Source: Bacteroidales bacterium (GTDB taxonomy: Bacteria > Bacteroidota > Bacteroidia > Bacteroidales > WCHB1-69). Taken from it: 64,000 bases of DNA. The first letter of the stretch is position 1. Each line of letters begins with the position of its first letter. This document shows positions 42,180 through 50,547 of this stretch, piece after piece. Below the pieces are notes generated by a model. It saw only the letters and a program-made list of their open reading frames with translations. It ran no database searches and had not been told where the DNA came from. Both the position numbers and the translations under genes were made by a program. The stretch spans positions 1 to 64,000 of the forward strand of contig JAFXTE010000019.1 of assembly GCA_017525245.1 (NCBI GenBank), given 5' to 3'.

Positions 42180-42207
42180 GTAGAGACGTTTCATGAAACG
42201 TCTCTAC
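42180..42207. repeat. 28-bp palindromic element, copy 2
   Basis: Perfect palindrome GTAGAGACGTTTCA / TGAAACGTCTCTAC, between the mutA stop and its terminator. Confidence 0.9.
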
Positions 42208-42211
42208 ATAC

Positions 42212-44059
42212 TTATTTCAGTAACAATTGATTGTATTTCCGTAAGGATTCCAAGATGTTGACTCTCACGTGGATGAAGTCGTCGGTACCGGCTTCTTTGA
42301 GTGCATCAAGGCACTCGGTTGGGTTGCCGGCCACGAGGAATGGGGTGTTCGGGAACTGCGCCTTGCACTGCTTGGCGGCCTCCACGCCGAGGGTGGCGTA
42401 CTCTTCGTCAGAGCTGCACACCACGATGAGGTCGGGTTTCGCTTCACCGGCAGCTTTCACGCCCTCTTCCACGGTCGGGAAACCGGCGGGCTCGATGATC
42501 TGGTAACCGGCGCAGCCGAAGAAGTTGGTAATGAAACCGGCGCGTGCCTGACGCATAGCCAAGTTACCGACTTTCAGCAGGAACACGGATGGACGGTGGT
42601 TCTTGGCGGCGTATTTTTCGGTCTCCAGGCGAACTTCCTCGAAGGCCATGGCGCCGCGGTAGGTTTTCAGTCCTTCGCAGTCGTCTTTCTTCACGCGCTC
42701 GATCTTGTCGGCCATCGTCTCGTTGATGTTCGGGTATTGGTTGGTGCCGAGCAGGATATAGCGGCGGGTAGCGATGTTCATGTCGCGCTTCTGGCAGCTT
42801 TCCTCAATAGCCGTACGCATCGAACCGTCTTCGATAGCTTTGAGGGCACCGCCTTGTTGCTCAACGCTTTGGAAAAGTTTCCAGGCATTTTCTGCGATGG
42901 AGTTGGTGAGGTTCTCGACATAATAGGAGCCAGCAGCGGGATCCACCACGCGGTCCATGAAAGCCTCTTCCTTGAGGATCACCTGCACGTTGCGGGAGAT
43001 GCGGCGGGAGAATTCGTCGGATTCCTTGTAGGCCACATCGAACGGCTGCAGCGAAATGGAGTCGGAGCCGCCAATAGCTGCCGACATACCCTCCGTAGTG
43101 CTGCGGAGCATGTTGACGTATGGATCGTAAAGTGTTTTGTTCCAGGTGGATGCCACGGTGTTGATATGGATTTTGTATGCGCAGTCGCACTCGGGTTTGT
43201 ATTGGGCCACCATCGTGGACCAGAGCAGACGAGTGGCGCGCAGTTTGGCGATTTCCATAAAGTAGTTGGAACCAACGGAGAGCGTGAGCTGCATCCGGGA
43301 GGCCACTTTTTCGGGTTTAAGGCCCTTTTCTGTGCAGAAGGCAAGGTATTCGTTGGCCATGCTTAGGGTGTAGGCCAATTCTTGCACGATGGTCGCGCCG
43401 GCGTTGTGCAGCACGATGCCGTTCACGTTGATGACCTTGAAGTTCTTCATGCAGCCGTTCATTTCCAACAGCGTTACGGCTTGTTGCATATCTTCTTCGG
43501 CGGATTTCCAGAACTTGTTGTGTCGCAGACGGTAAGTCAGCGGGTCAAAGTTAATGCTGCCTGACACTTTTTCTTTGTCGCAGTTGTGGGCTTCCACGTA
43601 GCTGACGAAGCGTTTCATCAGGTCGATGTAACTTTTCACATGGTTGAATTGCACACCGGTGGTGTTCAGGTCGATGTCTTTGAGCAGTGTTTCCAAAGCC
43701 GCATCGCTATCGATGTTGGCGGCGTTGAAAGCCACGCAGGTGGCACCGCGCTTCAAGGCATCCGTTGCGATGGCGTTGGCCTTGGCGGGATCGGACTCTT
43801 CCACTTCCTGAACGATGTCCCAATGGTTGTCACGGGCTTTCGTGCCACGCGTGTATGGAAACTCGTTCGGCATTGTCTTCAAGTAGTCCAAATCCTGCAT
43901 GTTTTCTGCACGATAGTAAGGCCGCACCTGAAAACCTTCGTCAGTTCTCCATACCAATTTCTTCTCATAATCAGCACCTTTGAGGTCTTTATTGATGGTG
44001 GCTTCCCATTGTTCCGTGGTAACCGGCGGAAATTCGGTGAATAATTTTTCGTCGTTCAT
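42212..44059 (-). CDS. mutA: Methylmalonyl-CoA mutase small subunit
   Basis: 615 residues from the ATG that starts MNDEKLFTEFPPVTTEQWEA, the usual length and start for Bacteroides-type MutA. The TIM-barrel part spans to about residue 450, and the last ~140 residues form a cobalamin-domain-like fold in which the DxHxxG motif is absent, as in small subunits generally. MutA pairs with the catalytic MutB, which rearranges succinyl-CoA to methylmalonyl-CoA for propionate production. MutB is normally the next gene but is not here: a terminator and an unrelated gene follow. Confidence 0.92.
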   Translation of the reverse strand: MNDEKLFTEFPPVTTEQWEATINKDLKGADYEKKLVWRTDEGFQVRPYYRAENMQDLDYLKTMPNEFPYTRGTKARDNHWDIVQEVEESDPAKANAIATDALKRGATCVAFNAANIDSDAALETLLKDIDLNTTGVQFNHVKSYIDLMKRFVSYVEAHNCDKEKVSGSINFDPLTYRLRHNKFWKSAEEDMQQAVTLLEMNGCMKNFKVINVNGIVLHNAGATIVQELAYTLSMANEYLAFCTEKGLKPEKVASRMQLTLSVGSNYFMEIAKLRATRLLWSTMVAQYKPECDCAYKIHINTVASTWNKTLYDPYVNMLRSTTEGMSAAIGGSDSISLQPFDVAYKESDEFSRRISRNVQVILKEEAFMDRVVDPAAGSYYVENLTNSIAENAWKLFQSVEQQGGALKAIEDGSMRTAIEESCQKRDMNIATRRYILLGTNQYPNINETMADKIERVKKDDCEGLKTYRGAMAFEEVRLETEKYAAKNHRPSVFLLKVGNLAMRQARAGFITNFFGCAGYQIIEPAGFPTVEEGVKAAGEAKPDLIVVCSSDEEYATLGVEAAKQCKAQFPNTPFLVAGNPTECLDALKEAGTDDFIHVRVNILESLRKYNQLLLK

Positions 44060-44081
44060 ATTCCTTTTATATTTGAGCGGG

Positions 44082-44089
44082 CAAAGATA
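44082..44089 (-). promoter_or_regulatory. -7 box for mutA
   Basis: TATCTTTG on the minus strand, 22 bases before the start at 44059. Confidence 0.55.
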
Positions 44090-44143
44090 CAATTTTTTAG
44101 TGAACAGTGACTTGTGGCACAATTAAAGTTCAAAGTTCAAGGT

Positions 44144-44845
44144 TCAAAGTTCAAGGTTCAAATGCTTCATATAGTAATCAATCAATCCTTCAGGGTTTTT
44201 CACGCTTTTTTGAAGCCAGTCAAAGTAAATTTCCTCTTTTTCTTCATCAGAAAGGTGCCAACAGACATCAGAGCGGCGCATTTTTTCAGAAAAATGGGAG
44301 AGAATGATGGCAGCGGAATTGGATATGTTGAAGCTTTCGGTGAAGCCGTACATGGGAATCAGCACATTTCCGTCTGCGTATTTTATAGCCTCATCGGAAA
44401 GACCGGTCAATTCGGTGCCGAAAAGGAAAGCGGTTTTCTGCTCTACCGGAAGATCGAAGATGGTACGCTTTTGTTCGTCTGGGAGGGTCGCCGCCACCCA
44501 GTAACCATGCTCGTGCAATCGGTCAATGCACTCCTTGACATTGTTCTCACGGTGTGGAAACTCATGGATAGTAAGCCATTTGTCGGCTCCCATGCTGATT
44601 TCCTTGTTTGCCTCAAATTCATTCCGATGTTGGATCACGTACACGTCCTGTACACCATAGCAATCGCAAGTACGCAGCACAGCACTGATGTTCTGAGCCT
44701 GAAAAAGATCTTCTAACACCACGGTAACATGGCGCGTTCGGTTCTCCAAAATTTCATGCAGACGCTGCTGTCGGTTTTCTGTGACAAACTGCTCCAAATA
44801 TTCAACGATTTTACCCTGTAAAACCTTATCCTCAATTTTCATCAT
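44144..44845 (-). CDS. trmH: TrmH-family tRNA/rRNA 2'-O-methyltransferase
   Basis: 233 residues. The SPOUT knot motifs are clear: NISAVLRTCDCYGV (motif 1), LFGTELTGLSDEA (motif 2), IPMYGFTESFNISNSAAI (motif 3). N- and C-terminal extensions are as in TrmH, which methylates G18 of tRNAs. The final substrate cannot be distinguished from related rRNA enzymes with certainty. The start is one of two adjacent ATG codons. A terminator lies just upstream, closing the HU gene. Confidence 0.85.
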   Translation of the reverse strand: MMKIEDKVLQGKIVEYLEQFVTENRQQRLHEILENRTRHVTVVLEDLFQAQNISAVLRTCDCYGVQDVYVIQHRNEFEANKEISMGADKWLTIHEFPHRENNVKECIDRLHEHGYWVAATLPDEQKRTIFDLPVEQKTAFLFGTELTGLSDEAIKYADGNVLIPMYGFTESFNISNSAAIILSHFSEKMRRSDVCWHLSDEEKEEIYFDWLQKSVKNPEGLIDYYMKHLNLEL

Positions 44846-44862
44846 GTTATTTTATTGCAATA

Positions 44863-44890
44863 AAAAAGCCCTTATTCAGGGCTTTTCTTA
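44863..44890 (-). terminator. Terminator after the HU gene
   Basis: AAAAAGCCC and GGGCTTTT pair around a 7-base loop with A/T runs on both sides. Confidence 0.8.
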
Positions 44891-44913
44891 GTTCAATCAT
44901 GAAATAAACATTA

Positions 44914-45183
44914 TTATTTCATTTTTGCAAAAGCGGAGCCGGGTTTGAATTTGACAACCTTCTTTGCAGGAATCTTGATTGATTTGCCGGTGGCAGGATT
45001 GTGACCCGTTCTGGCTTTACGATCAGCAACGCTGAAAGTGCCAAATCCAATCAAAGACAATTTTCCACCTTTTTTCAAGGTATCCGTGGTGGCTGCAATT
45101 AATGCTTCTAAAGCATTTTTGGCTTGAACTTTTGTCAATTCGGCTTTTTCTGCCATTGCATTGATTAATTCACTCTTGTTCAT
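44914..45183 (-). CDS. HU-family DNA-binding protein
   Basis: 89 residues, the standard HU length: the helical base MNKSELINAMAEKAELTKVQ, then GGKLSLIGFGTFSVADRKAR and the flexible arm TGHNPATGKSIKIPAKKVVK. HU dimers bend and compact DNA without strong sequence preference. It forms a separate, single-gene unit with promoter and terminator. Confidence 0.95.
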   Translation of the reverse strand: MNKSELINAMAEKAELTKVQAKNALEALIAATTDTLKKGGKLSLIGFGTFSVADRKARTGHNPATGKSIKIPAKKVVKFKPGSAFAKMK

Positions 45184-45220
45184 TTTTTTTAATTTAAAAG
45201 GTTAGTTATAATTTGAGGCA

Positions 45221-45228
45221 CAAAGTTA
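45221..45228 (-). promoter_or_regulatory. -7 box for the HU gene
   Basis: TAACTTTG on the minus strand, 37 bases before the start. Confidence 0.5.
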
Positions 45229-45321
45229 AAAAAAATTATAAAAAGCGACTCTGAATAAAAGATTGTTGGTAAATATTTTAATTTGTTAATATATAGGATA
45301 ATATCTCGCTTCTTTTATACA

Positions 45322-46293
45322 CTAAAATAAATAATCAGTATAATTTACAGCTCTGAAACCAGTTAAAAAATCTGTTATTTTCATTTTAGATTTTCCTTCT
45401 AATTGCAAGAATTTGACAGAAATGTCGTAATTTTGAGTGGAAATAATCATTTTTTTCTCTAAATCAAAACAAATTTTTCCAGGTTTTTGCGTACTTATTC
45501 GATCTGTTATTTCAACTTCAAAAATCTTTAACATACAAAATTTAACAGATTCGTTTTTTTCATTTACAAGTCCAATGCGGGTGAATGCGGCTGGATAGGG
45601 GGAGAGTCCGCGAACGTGATTGTAGATATTCTCGGCGGTGTCATCCCAGCGAATGAGCATGTCCTCCTTGAAAATTTTGGGTGCCGGTTTCAGATTTTCA
45701 ACAAGAGCTTGCGGCACGGGGCGAGCTGAATTGTCTGCTAATTGCTGAAGTGTTTCCACAGCAATTTCAGCACCAGCGACCATCAGTTTGTCATGCAACG
45801 TTCCAGCATTATCCTCTCGGGTGATTTCCACCTCTTTTTGAAGCAGAATCGACCCGGTGTCAGTGTGTTCATCCAGCAAAAAGGTGGTGACACCTGTCTT
45901 GGTTTCCCCGTTCATGATGGCACGTTGGATCGGCGCGGCGCCACGATATTGCGGGAGCAGTGACGCATGGACGTTGAAAGTGCCGAGCAAAGGCATCTGA
46001 TAAACGCATTTCGGAAGCATGCGGAAGGCCACTACCACGAAAACATCCGCGTAATAATCACGCAGGTCCTCCACAAAAGCTTCGTCTTTCAGTTTTTCAG
46101 GCTGCAGTACTGGCAGTTGGTGGGCAACGGCATAGTTTTTGACGTCTGAACTGCGGAGATGCTGGCCGCGACCGGCGGGTTTGTCCGGTGTGGTGACCAC
46201 CGCCACCACCTCGTGTCCCGCTTTCCGGATAGCATCCAACGTGGCTACGGCAAACTCCGGAGTCCCCATGAATATAACACGTAATTTTTTCAT
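45322..46293 (-). CDS. fmt: Methionyl-tRNA formyltransferase
   Basis: 323 residues. The folate-binding catalytic domain has FMGTPEFAVATLDAI, the NVHASLLPQYRGAAPIQRAI segment with the catalytic Asn-His and the ALVENLKPAPKIFKEDML hinge; the C-terminal OB-like domain follows from about residue 210. It formylates initiator Met-tRNA. The gene is GC-rich in its first 700 bases, but the last ~260 bases (protein end MIISTQNYDISVKFLQLEGK) are strikingly AT-rich. A palindromic element lies between it and the upstream ribH gene. Confidence 0.95.
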   Translation of the reverse strand: MKKLRVIFMGTPEFAVATLDAIRKAGHEVVAVVTTPDKPAGRGQHLRSSDVKNYAVAHQLPVLQPEKLKDEAFVEDLRDYYADVFVVVAFRMLPKCVYQMPLLGTFNVHASLLPQYRGAAPIQRAIMNGETKTGVTTFLLDEHTDTGSILLQKEVEITREDNAGTLHDKLMVAGAEIAVETLQQLADNSARPVPQALVENLKPAPKIFKEDMLIRWDDTAENIYNHVRGLSPYPAAFTRIGLVNEKNESVKFCMLKIFEVEITDRISTQKPGKICFDLEKKMIISTQNYDISVKFLQLEGKSKMKITDFLTGFRAVNYTDYLF

Positions 46294-46322
46294 TGTTTGA
46301 TTGATTTTTCTGTGTCAATGAT

Positions 46323-46350
46323 GTAGAGACGTTTCATGAAACGTCTCTAC
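46323..46350. repeat. 28-bp palindromic element, copy 3
   Basis: Perfect palindrome, identical to copy 2, in the 93-base gap between ribH and fmt. Confidence 0.9.
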
Positions 46351-46386
46351 TGAAACGTCAGCAGGCCATTGCTGATGAATAACAGT

Positions 46387-46869
46387 TTAGCAGCCGAACG
46401 CCAGCATTTTCAGTGCGCTTACCGCGCCTTCAACACCTTTGTTTCCGTGTTTGCCGCCGGCACGGTCTTCCGCCTGTTCCATCGTGTTGCAAGTCAGCAC
46501 GCTGAAAATCACCGGTTTGGAAAAATCAAGTCCTACTTTCATAATACCATCGGCAACAGCTTGGGCGATGAAGTCGAAGTGACGGGTTTCGCCTTGGATG
46601 ATGCATCCGATGCAGATGACGGCATCCACAGAGGATTTTTCCAACATCCATTTGGCCCCGAGCGGCAGCTCAAAACTGCCTGGCACGTGGTGGACCAGAA
46701 TGTTTCCGGCTTCAACGCCGTGTTCGAGCAGACAATTCTTCGCGCCTTCTAAAAGAGAATCGGTAATGTGATTGTTCCATTCACTAACCACAATACCGAT
46801 TCTAGATTGTTTGGCGGAAGAAAATTCAAACGGAATGTAATCCGACAGATTTTTCTTCTTTTCAGTCAT
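46387..46869 (-). CDS. ribH: 6,7-dimethyl-8-ribityllumazine synthase
   Basis: 160 residues, the normal length. Conserved motifs are VSEWNNHITDSLLEGA, HHVPGSFELPLGAKWM, GCIIQGETRHFDFI with the catalytic His, and FSVLTCNTMEQAEDRAGGKH (the phosphate and ribityl site). It joins the pyrimidine intermediate with dihydroxybutanone phosphate, the penultimate step of riboflavin synthesis. It follows the TPR gene after 3 bases, an arrangement common in Bacteroidetes. Confidence 0.97.
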   Translation of the reverse strand: MTEKKKNLSDYIPFEFSSAKQSRIGIVVSEWNNHITDSLLEGAKNCLLEHGVEAGNILVHHVPGSFELPLGAKWMLEKSSVDAVICIGCIIQGETRHFDFIAQAVADGIMKVGLDFSKPVIFSVLTCNTMEQAEDRAGGKHGNKGVEGAVSALKMLAFGC

Positions 46870-46872
46870 TTC

Positions 46873-47577
46873 TTATTTGGAAACGTTAGCTTTTGCTCTT
46901 TCAACATATTGAGCCACGCTCATTTTGTTGTATTCGGTGTAGAAATCCTTTTCAATGGTCTCGTAAGCGTCGAGAGCTTTTTTCCAGTCGCCTTTTCTCT
47001 CATACATCTGGCCTAACTTGAACAGGGCTATCGGGGTGAAGAACGGATCTTTACCTTTCACGGCCTTTTCATAGTAGCTGATGGCGTTTGCCTCGTCGCC
47101 TTGTTCATCGTAAAGGTCGCCGATAGTGGCTTGGCAGGCATACCACAGGACATTCTCTTTCTTTTTGAATTTCTTGAGGTACTCCATAGCCTCGTCTTTT
47201 TGTCCTAACTTCAGATAGGTCAGACCAGCATAATAATTGGCGGTGTTGGAAGTTTTTGAAAGTTTGTAACCGCTTGCGATATCCAGAAAGCCATCGTTTT
47301 CGCCATCGCCTTCGAGGGCTTTTTTCAACGATGCGGTATCACCTTGGGTAAGCCAATGGATGGGTTGTTGGATTTGGGCTGCTGCTTCCGCATTTTTCTT
47401 TTGAACGTAGAAGCGGTTGAAGGCCAAAATCGCAAGAACGATGACCAACACGCCGATAATGACACCGTAGATGATGTTTTGGTATTTGTTGAAGAACGCC
47501 AGTATTTTTGTTACAAAGTTCTCTTTTTCTTGGGTTTGCTCAATTTTTTTGGATCCCAGATTTTCTGTATTTGCCAT
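46873..47577 (-). CDS. Membrane-anchored TPR protein (YfgM-like)
   Basis: 234 residues: a cytoplasmic head of about 35 residues, one membrane helix (NIIYGVIIGVLVIVLAILAF), then tetratricopeptide repeats in the periplasm (ANYYAGLTYLKLGQKDEAME, QATIGDLYDEQGDEANAISY, ALFKLGQMYERKGDWKKALD). The layout resembles YfgM, an ancillary chaperone-like partner of the Sec translocon, though that role is not shown for Bacteroidetes. Its position just before ribH is conserved in the group. Confidence 0.85.
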   Translation of the reverse strand: MANTENLGSKKIEQTQEKENFVTKILAFFNKYQNIIYGVIIGVLVIVLAILAFNRFYVQKKNAEAAAQIQQPIHWLTQGDTASLKKALEGDGENDGFLDIASGYKLSKTSNTANYYAGLTYLKLGQKDEAMEYLKKFKKKENVLWYACQATIGDLYDEQGDEANAISYYEKAVKGKDPFFTPIALFKLGQMYERKGDWKKALDAYETIEKDFYTEYNKMSVAQYVERAKANVSK

Positions 47578-47604
47578 AATTATACATCTAATTTTTTAAG
47601 GGTG

Positions 47605-47612
47605 CAAAAATA
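47605..47612 (-). promoter_or_regulatory. -7 box for the TPR-ribH unit
   Basis: TATTTTTG on the minus strand, 27 bases before the TPR start. Confidence 0.55.
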
Positions 47613-47683
47613 CACTTTTTTTGAATAGATTTTCATCTGTTAGGAACATTTATAAGAAAGCCGTTGTTTTTGGCTTTTGGAGG

Positions 47684-48922
47684 TCAGAGGGCAAAGGCTT
47701 TTTTGATTTTATCCACATAATCCAGACGCTCCCAGGGGAAGAAAGTGACGGTGCGTTTGCCTTGTGCGGTTTCCACTTCAGCGTCGTAGCAGTCACGGCC
47801 GAAATGCCCGTAGGAGGCGGTGGGCTCGTAGATCGGGTTTTTCAGTTGGAAACGGTTGATGATGTCATAGGGTCGCATCGGGAAGATTTCACTGATACGC
47901 ATGGCGATTTCGCTGTCGTGCATCTTTACTTTTGCAGTGCCGTAAGTGTTAACGTAGAGTCCAACGGGGTCCGCTTTGCCGATGGCGTAGGCCACTTGGA
48001 TGAGAACTTGGTCGCAAAGACCGGCGGCCACCATGTTTTTGGCAATGTGACGGGTGGCGTAAGCGGCCGAGCGGTCAACCTTGGAAGGATCTTTGCCGGA
48101 GAAGGCGCCTCCGCCGTGAGCTCCGCGTCCACCGTAAGTGTCAACGATGATTTTACGGCCCGTGAGACCGGAATCTCCGTGCGGCCCTCCGATGACAAAT
48201 TTGCCGGTGGGATTCACAAAAAGACTGTATTCCGTGTTGAACAGCCTCTGGACGTTCTTCGGGCAGCTTTTCTTCACGCGAGGAATCAGGATTTTCTCAA
48301 CATCGCGGCGGATGGTCTCCAACATGGTGGCCTCGTCGGCGAACTCGTCATGCTGTGTGGAGATAACGATGCTGTCGATGCGTTCGGGTTTGTGTTTTTC
48401 GGAATATTGGACGGTGACCTGCGACTTGGAGTCGGGGCGCAAGTATGTCATTTTCTTACCTTCTTTGCGGATAGCGGCCAACTCTTGCACGAAACGGTGG
48501 GCCAACTCAATAGGCAACGGCATGTAGTTGTCCATTTCGTTGCAGGCGTAGCCAAACATCATGCCCTGGTCGCCCGCGCCCTGATCTTCCAGCTCCGCAC
48601 GCTCCACACCCTGGTTGATATCGGGTGACTGGCTGTGGATGGTGGAAATCACACCGCAGGATTTGTAGTCGAACTGGTAATCGCTCTTGTTGTAGCCGAT
48701 GTCCTTGATGACACGGCGCACCACGTCATCAACGGAAACATAGCCTTCGGTCTTCACTTCGCCGGCGCAAACCACAAGACCGGTGGTTACAAGTGTCTCG
48801 CACGCCACTTTCGATTCAGGGTCTTGCGCGAGGAAATTGTCTAACAACGCGTCCGAAATCTGGTCGCAAATTTTGTCGGGATGTCCTTCCGACACGGATT
48901 CTGATGTGAACAAATAACTCAT
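47684..48922 (-). CDS. metK: S-adenosylmethionine synthase
   Basis: 412 residues; ATP and methionine are joined to form the main methyl donor. The signatures [40 protein letters not shown] and [10 protein letters not shown] are intact. The length is slightly above the usual ~390 because of insertions typical of Bacteroidetes. It is monocistronic, with a leader of about 110 bases in which I see no known SAM-sensing fold. Confidence 0.97.
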   Translation of the reverse strand: MSYLFTSESVSEGHPDKICDQISDALLDNFLAQDPESKVACETLVTTGLVVCAGEVKTEGYVSVDDVVRRVIKDIGYNKSDYQFDYKSCGVISTIHSQSPDINQGVERAELEDQGAGDQGMMFGYACNEMDNYMPLPIELAHRFVQELAAIRKEGKKMTYLRPDSKSQVTVQYSEKHKPERIDSIVISTQHDEFADEATMLETIRRDVEKILIPRVKKSCPKNVQRLFNTEYSLFVNPTGKFVIGGPHGDSGLTGRKIIVDTYGGRGAHGGGAFSGKDPSKVDRSAAYATRHIAKNMVAAGLCDQVLIQVAYAIGKADPVGLYVNTYGTAKVKMHDSEIAMRISEIFPMRPYDIINRFQLKNPIYEPTASYGHFGRDCYDAEVETAQGKRTVTFFPWERLDYVDKIKKAFAL

Positions 48923-49036
48923 AATCAGTATTTTAATTATAAAAAAAATAAAAAACTGAAAATCGTGGAAGAAGATGTTTTAGCATTTTTTTTTGTGGTT
49001 GCAATCATTACAAATCTATCCACTGGTTTTCGGCGG

Positions 49037-49044
49037 CAAAAGTA
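49037..49044 (-). promoter_or_regulatory. -7 box for metK
   Basis: TACTTTTG on the minus strand, 114 bases before the start, leaving an unusually long AT-rich leader. Confidence 0.45.
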
Positions 49045-49102
49045 TAATTTTTTTCAATACGAACGCAACACTATTTGAATTGTTTTTAACCTATAACTAT
49101 CG

Positions 49103-49128
49103 ACTAAAAGCCAAAAGCAAATAGCCAA
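49103..49128. repeat. AGCCAAAAGC-type short repeat
   Basis: CTAAAAGCCAAAAGCAAATA then GCC, directly before the lgt promoter. Confidence 0.5.
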
Positions 49129-49137
49129 AAAAAAATG

Positions 49138-49145
49138 TACTTTTG
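49138..49145 (+). promoter_or_regulatory. -7 box for lgt
   Basis: TACTTTTG, 16 bases before the ATG at 49162. It overlaps an upstream ATG in the same frame, which is therefore rejected as start. Confidence 0.5.
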
Positions 49146-49161
49146 CCACCGCATTTTAAAA

Positions 49162-50040
49162 ATGAAAAATATGTTTTACAATACCTTATGTTATATCACA
49201 TGGAAAGTGAATCCTGTAGCTTTTCATCTTGGTTCTGTTGAGGTCCGATGGTACGGCATTCTGCTGGCTCTCGGCTTTCTGTTAGCCTACTACACCCTAC
49301 AGCAGATTTTTAAAACCGAGCATCTTTCACAGAAATTGTTGGACAAAATTTCCATTTGGACGATTGTGTGGACGATTGTCGGCCTTCGGCTCGGGCATTT
49401 TTTGTTTTATGAACCGGAGATGTTCATCACACATCCCTTGCAGATTTTATTGCCTGTGGATGAAAACTGGCATTTTATTGGTTATCAGGGCCTTGCAAGC
49501 CATGGTGGTGTCATCGGCATTTTCGGGTTCCTGATTTACTATTGTTGGCGGCACAAAATCAATTTCCTGTGGATTCTCGACCGTCTGGCGATTGCGGTTC
49601 CTATCGCGGCATCATTTGTACGTATTGGCAACCTGATGAATCATGAGATAGTGGGCAGCATCACGGAGATGCCTTGGGCTTTTGACTTCATCTACGGCGG
49701 CTTTGGCATTGCGGGCACGTTCCGCCATCCCGCCCAGCTCTACGAATCCATCGTTTATATGCTGGTCTTTGTCAGTTTGGCCATATATTATTTCAAGTTC
49801 GCCAAAGGGAAAGTCGCGGCGGGTCGCACCTCCGGCATAACGCTGACAGTGATTTTCACGGCACGTTTCATCATCGAGTTTTTCAAGGAAGTGCAGGTTC
49901 AGGACGAAATCGGACATGTGCTCAACAACGGCCAATGGCTCAGCATCCCGTTGATTCTGATTGGATTAGGCTGTTTGATCTATTCGTTTGTAAAACCGAA
50001 TTACCCCGAATGTTCGTATAAGGAGGAACCTGCCAAGTAG
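49162..50040 (+). CDS. lgt: Prolipoprotein diacylglyceryl transferase
   Basis: 292 residues with seven membrane helices. The signature GNLMNHEIVG with the key Arg (FVRIGNLMNHE) and the HPAQLYESIVY segment are present, as is the early VRWYGILLALGF. Lgt transfers diacylglycerol from phosphatidylglycerol to the lipobox cysteine, the first step in making the lipoproteins common in this window. The gene is alone on its strand, facing metK across a repeat-containing gap. Confidence 0.95.
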   Translation: MKNMFYNTLCYITWKVNPVAFHLGSVEVRWYGILLALGFLLAYYTLQQIFKTEHLSQKLLDKISIWTIVWTIVGLRLGHFLFYEPEMFITHPLQILLPVDENWHFIGYQGLASHGGVIGIFGFLIYYCWRHKINFLWILDRLAIAVPIAASFVRIGNLMNHEIVGSITEMPWAFDFIYGGFGIAGTFRHPAQLYESIVYMLVFVSLAIYYFKFAKGKVAAGRTSGITLTVIFTARFIIEFFKEVQVQDEIGHVLNNGQWLSIPLILIGLGCLIYSFVKPNYPECSYKEEPAK

Positions 50041-50074
50041 CACCACAGCACGGCACTATAACGTCTTGATACCG

Positions 50075-50506
50075 CTATTCGTTATATCCGACAAAATCCA
50101 CCTCAACTTTTGAGCTGTCCGGACTAATGGTGAATAAAAGGGTGGCTTTCACTGAGTTGCCCTTAAATTCAGCTTCGGCAGCCAATTGCACTATCGTTTC
50201 CGCAGAATCACACACTTGGATACTGTCAATAGCGGGGATAGTCTTTAACAGATCATTTAAGTAGTGGTTTCCTACGACACCAGAATATTTGTTTTTATCC
50301 ACTCTGCCCATCGGAAGAATACCATTCATGAAAAAACAAGCGGTATCGTTAATTTTTTCGTATTTGAAACTGAGATCACCAGATTCGTATTTTTTATTAA
50401 TGGTATTTTGGAAAGTGCCGAAATAACGTCCTCCTTTCATGTCACCGCTGTCGCAGGCGGCGAACACTAATGCCAAAACAGCAATGATGAATAAAAGTTT
50501 TTTCAT
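50075..50506 (-). CDS. Small lipoprotein, DUF4925-like
   Basis: 143 residues, lipobox FAAC (Cys18) after MKKLLFIIAVLALVFA. The mature part starts with GDMKGGRYFGTFQNT and contains FFMNGILPMGRVDKNKYSGV, then alternating strands, the pattern of the lipocalin-like lipoproteins frequent in Bacteroidetes (for example DUF4925); the assignment is tentative. It converges with lgt and has its own promoter box. Confidence 0.7.
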   Translation of the reverse strand: MKKLLFIIAVLALVFAACDSGDMKGGRYFGTFQNTINKKYESGDLSFKYEKINDTACFFMNGILPMGRVDKNKYSGVVGNHYLNDLLKTIPAIDSIQVCDSAETIVQLAAEAEFKGNSVKATLLFTISPDSSKVEVDFVGYNE

Positions 50507-50523
50507 TGTTTCAAAATTTTCGG

Positions 50524-50531
50524 CAAAAATA
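50524..50531 (-). promoter_or_regulatory. -7 box for the small lipoprotein
   Basis: TATTTTTG on the minus strand, 17 bases before the start. Confidence 0.45.
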
Positions 50532-50547
50532 AAAAAAAAGTTTTGAA

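Noticed and set aside
42269..43366. 365-codon frame opposite mutA
   Set aside because: Shadow of mutA, no start context or motif of its own.
48923..49036. SAM riboswitch in the metK leader
   Set aside because: The leader is long but AT-rich and I could not form a P1-P4 fold or find conserved core bases.
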